Origin: Leishmania donovani
Taxonomy: Eukaryota > Euglenozoa > Kinetoplastea > Trypanosomatida > Trypanosomatidae
Reading direction: 5' to 3'
NCBI RefSeq assembly: GCF_000227135.1
Contig: NC_018244.1
Location: forward strand, 138,967-202,966
DNA length: 64,000 bases
The notes below the pieces were generated by a model, which saw only the letters and a program-made list of their open reading frames with translations, was not told the DNA's origin and made no database searches. Below, in pieces: positions 61,560 through 64,000 of the stretch. Within the stretch, counting starts at the first letter, position 1, and every line of letters starts with the position of its first letter. The translations under genes and the position numbers were made by a program.

Positions 61560-61800
61560 AGGCCTCACCAAAGAGGTCCTGAATCGCAGGAGCACGTCGC
61601 AGAGCGGCTGCCACCGGACGCGGATGTTGGCCTCCTCGTCTGGCGGGTATTCGTTCTCGTCGGCCACGCAGAACTTCGAGCCCGAAGCTGCCGACTAACG
61701 GCGGCACCCCAATGCCCACCTCCCAGTCATAGAATCGTTGGGGGTCGATGGGGGCGGATTCACCGCCCATATCGAGCATTCCGCTGCACCTCCGCGGGTC
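61560..61800 (-). pseudogene. Possible frameshifted coding remnant
   Basis: On the minus strand one frame reads MLDMGGESAPIDPQRFYDW followed by EVGIGVPPLV. Close after this, another frame reads SKFCVADENEYPPDEEANIR followed by VRWQPLCDVLLRF. Each part looks more like protein than the other frames, and they would join through a single frame change near 61700. Neither part has a good start or a continuation, and I do not recognise the family. It could be a decayed gene, a retroposon-derived remnant, or chance. Confidence 0.25.
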
Positions 61801-62730
61801 ACCGTGCGGGAGACTGCGCTCTGGCATGCACACCGCACTCGAAGAGGCAGGCACGGCGACCACGTATTGAAAAGCCGGGCTCCAGCCGGTCCTATCACAC
61901 ACAGCTGGGCGCCGCCTGGCACCGCGGCTTGGGGCTCAGCCAAGGAAGGGTGAGAGAGGCGGGGGTGCAAAGACGGGCAAGCTGGGGTGCCGGAGAGAGC
62001 GAGCACGCACGCAGAGAGGACTGCAAAAATAAGCGCGGCAGTGCGGTCGGTCCCACCCACCCCCCAAAGGGAGAGGGGTATACTTCAGCGTCATGCATGC
62101 CTGTCGCATATTCCAGCGCCATGTTCGTGTATGGGAGGAGGGAGGGCAATGCATGTACTGGAGCCGGGGCGTCGATGCCAGGCGAAGCGGGTGCAAGAGA
62201 GTGGAGTGAGGGCTACCCATCACCACCACCACCATACCGGAGGTGAATGTACCGCAGCGGTGTATGATGGCTGCTGCCCCTCCAGCCCGTTCTTTCCATG
62301 TTCATCTGCTTGGTGGTGCGAGAGTAGGGAAGACGAAGACGGAGGCGGAGGACAGAGGACGACGATGCTGTGCCTTGGCAGCGGGCCGCACTCGACTCGC
62401 GTTGCCTTTCGTCTGCCGCTAGCGTCAAGTGTGCGAAAAGACGCCATCACAGACATCGACCCGCGCGCACGCGCCCACCACCACCACCCCGGGCCTCAGC
62501 GAGACTTGATCTCCCCTCCGCCCCTCAAACCCTCCGTTTTCTGTCCATCACTGCTGGCGCAGTGCACGTGGCGACGCGGTGGGGCTTTCCTGCTCGGCTC
62601 TTCGTCCTTTCCCCCCTTTCTTCGCGGGCACATGTTGATGATTCAGTGAGAGCATGCGCAAAGTCGAGGAGCACCACGCGGGCAACAACGCCCACAGAGG
62701 CACAGCTGCCGCGACACCCATCCGCATCCG

Positions 62731-64000
62731 TCATGCTCCGCCTCGCTGCTTTAGCTCGTGCCAGCCCTGCTCCATCTGGCGAAGCAGCTGCTCGTAGTGT
62801 ATTTCGTGCACGTGGAACCGGCCGTCGACATTAGGCGAAGTGGTCGCAGCGAGGGAACCCTGGCTAGGATGCGCTGCCTTGCTTGCTGACGAAGGCGACA
62901 ACGCGCTAGCCGTCAGACTTACCAGCAGTTTCCTTGCCACGGTGATGTACACGCGATGCGCGGCTTGAACTTGTCGCTCCAGCGAGCGCGTTCGCCAAGA
63001 CTTCAGTGGGTTCGAGGCGAAATCCGATGCGGTAAGCTGGTGCTGGGATACGACGGCGGCACCGCCGGCGTTGAAGAGCGCCTCCTCCGCCCAACGCACA
63101 CACCGCCACGCGCCATCCAGCACGGAGAGAGCTAGGGAGTCCCACGACAGCACGCGTGTCTGCCGACGGTGCGACAGCACCGACGATAGTGCAACCGCGG
63201 GCACCTCAGCGAGCTTACTCTGCTGTGGAACGCGCTGCAACACCGCTGCGGCAGCGGTGAAGTGGGAGCGACAGCTGTACGCCTCCGCGACCTCCAGTAA
63301 GAAGCCATGCGCCTCAAGAAGACGCACCGCCTCCCCAAAGAGAATCTCCGTCTCCTCCGCGTCTTCACCGGGGCAGAAAGGAGAGAACGGCACATCCTCA
63401 CTTTGCTGTGCCGTTGGCGTCGCCGCGGCCGGGGATGTGGGAGCAGAGGCCACTGCACCTGACGGCTCAGCGCGACGCTCCGCTGAGGGCTCGCCCGCGT
63501 TGAGGCGACGCGCACGCGCATCAGCTGCGTCGATGCGCCGCATCGATGCTCTCACCTCCTGAGATGCGCCCCACCAATCCAGCAGCAAGCGCGCCGTGGC
63601 CTCGTTTTGCTCCAGTACCCCTTGTCGCAGCAGCTCCTGCACACGACGCGCAGCGCTGCAGGCGGATGGCGATTGAGAAGCCATAAACAGACTCGCTGGA
63701 GTGTCTCCCACGTCGCTAAGAACCATCTCGAGAAGCAAGTGCTGGAGGGGCGGCTCCACTGGAATGGCGGCGCTGTGCAGGAGCCGCACATAATCGCAGA
63801 GGAGTCCCTCGAGTTGGCGCCGCCTCTGAGGCTGTTGCTGCTGTTGGGGGTGGCATAGCAAAGATGACTGAAGGGCTAACCAAGTAGGAGCAAACACCTT
63901 CTGTAAAATGAGCTGCTGCAGCTCAGCGGAGCTGATGAGGAGCTCACCAGATGCCACAGAGCGGGTTGCACGCGCAACATCGGCACCGTCGGCCCCTCCT
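62731..64000 (-). CDS. Protein of unknown function, 5' end beyond the window (at least 422 aa)
   Basis: The frame runs open to the right edge, and the first in-window start-like codon (63955-63957) is only a GTG, so the true start lies beyond 64000. The visible part is mostly helical and Ala/Leu-rich. It has a glutamine run (HPQQQQQPQRRR), helical segments such as LQQLILQKVFAPTWLALQSS and GLLCDYVRLLHSAAI, a low-complexity Ala/Pro/Thr linker in the middle, and a better ordered C-terminal half (EETEILFGEAVRLLEAHGF, LEVAEAYSCRSHFTAAAAVL, LSWDSLALSVLDGAWRCVRW, EIHYEQLLRQMEQGWHELK). The paired helices are reminiscent of helical-repeat proteins, but no PPR or TPR consensus is clear. No membrane segment or catalytic motif was found. 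Confidence 0.75.
   Translation of the reverse strand, partial: GGADGADVARATRSVASGELLISSAELQQLILQKVFAPTWLALQSSLLCHPQQQQQPQRRRQLEGLLCDYVRLLHSAAIPVEPPLQHLLLEMVLSDVGDTPASLFMASQSPSACSAARRVQELLRQGVLEQNEATARLLLDWWGASQEVRASMRRIDAADARARRLNAGEPSAERRAEPSGAVASAPTSPAAATPTAQQSEDVPFSPFCPGEDAEETEILFGEAVRLLEAHGFLLEVAEAYSCRSHFTAAAAVLQRVPQQSKLAEVPAVALSSVLSHRRQTRVLSWDSLALSVLDGAWRCVRWAEEALFNAGGAAVVSQHQLTASDFASNPLKSWRTRSLERQVQAAHRVYITVARKLLVSLTASALSPSSASKAAHPSQGSLAATTSPNVDGRFHVHEIHYEQLLRQMEQGWHELKQRGGA

Larger units (their letters stand above)
60189..62730. other. Spacer (2.5 kb) with GT run and a coding-like remnant
   Basis: A GT run lies at 60704-60731, and GT/CT-rich sequence near 61165-61220. No intact gene is supported. 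The segment 61560-61800 (minus strand) has protein-like stretches split between two frames and is described separately. Confidence 0.5.

Noticed and set aside
60912..61667. A 251-residue minus-strand open frame starting VADENEYPP
   Set aside because: It starts at GTG, not ATG, and after about 45 residues becomes low-complexity. Only its first part is kept as a possible remnant.

Overview
The window looks like nuclear chromosomal DNA of a trypanosomatid, most likely Leishmania or a close relative such as Leptomonas or Crithidia. The grounds are GC-rich intronless genes that all read in one direction (minus strand), spacers of 0.4-5.4 kb full of GT/CA and poly-purine microsatellites, pyrimidine tracts followed by AG just ahead of several start codons (spliced-leader acceptor pattern), and long proteins with trypanosomatid-style low-complexity inserts. 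The exact species cannot be told from sequence alone. The window is best read as part of one polycistronic transcription unit running right to left. No strand switch, tRNA, rRNA, CRISPR array or conventional promoter was found.

I support 15 genes, all on the minus strand. From right to left, in transcription order, they are: a protein of unknown function cut by the window edge (62.7-64.0 kb); a 1968-residue coiled-coil protein (54.3-60.2 kb); a 1317-residue low-complexity protein (48.4-52.3 kb); an EEF1AKMT1/N6AMT2-type methyltransferase with a coiled-coil tail (44.6-46.2 kb); a nibrin/NBS1-like FHA-BRCT-BRCT protein (40.4-43.5 kb); a large RING-H2 protein (31.7-34.9 kb); a STE11-like protein kinase that also carries an ANTH-like region (24.1-27.7 kb); an NPSN-type Qb-SNARE (19.9-20.7 kb); an EF-hand protein with an N-myristoylation signal (16.3-18.7 kb); a cytidine deaminase (14.2-14.9 kb); a Dus3-type tRNA-dihydrouridine synthase (11.7-13.4 kb); a small tail-anchored protein (10.2-10.6 kb); a small signal-anchor protein (9.1-9.5 kb); a 1735-residue protein with modules resembling degenerate dsRNA-binding domains (3.0-8.2 kb); and an unrecognised 356-residue protein (1.5-2.6 kb). 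As usual in these organisms, the neighbours do not form one pathway.

The main non-genic structure is a 620-bp repeat present in two almost identical full copies in opposite orientation (15174-15793 and 30236-30855), plus a third copy that stops exactly at an assembly gap (23598-23864). A diverged relative probably lies at about 38.35-38.97 kb. Length and position in presumed 3' UTRs suggest a SIDER-type short retroposon, but about 99% identity by eye is far higher than usual for that family. Two 99-base gaps (11022-11120 and 23865-23963) mark draft assembly, and the very GC-rich, A-interrupted sequence beside the first gap looks like a poor read end.

The points most worth following are the ANTH-kinase architecture, the nibrin-like protein (which lacks the FHA arginine), the multi-module 1735-residue protein, and the near-identical inverted repeats bracketing the SNARE, EF-hand and kinase genes.
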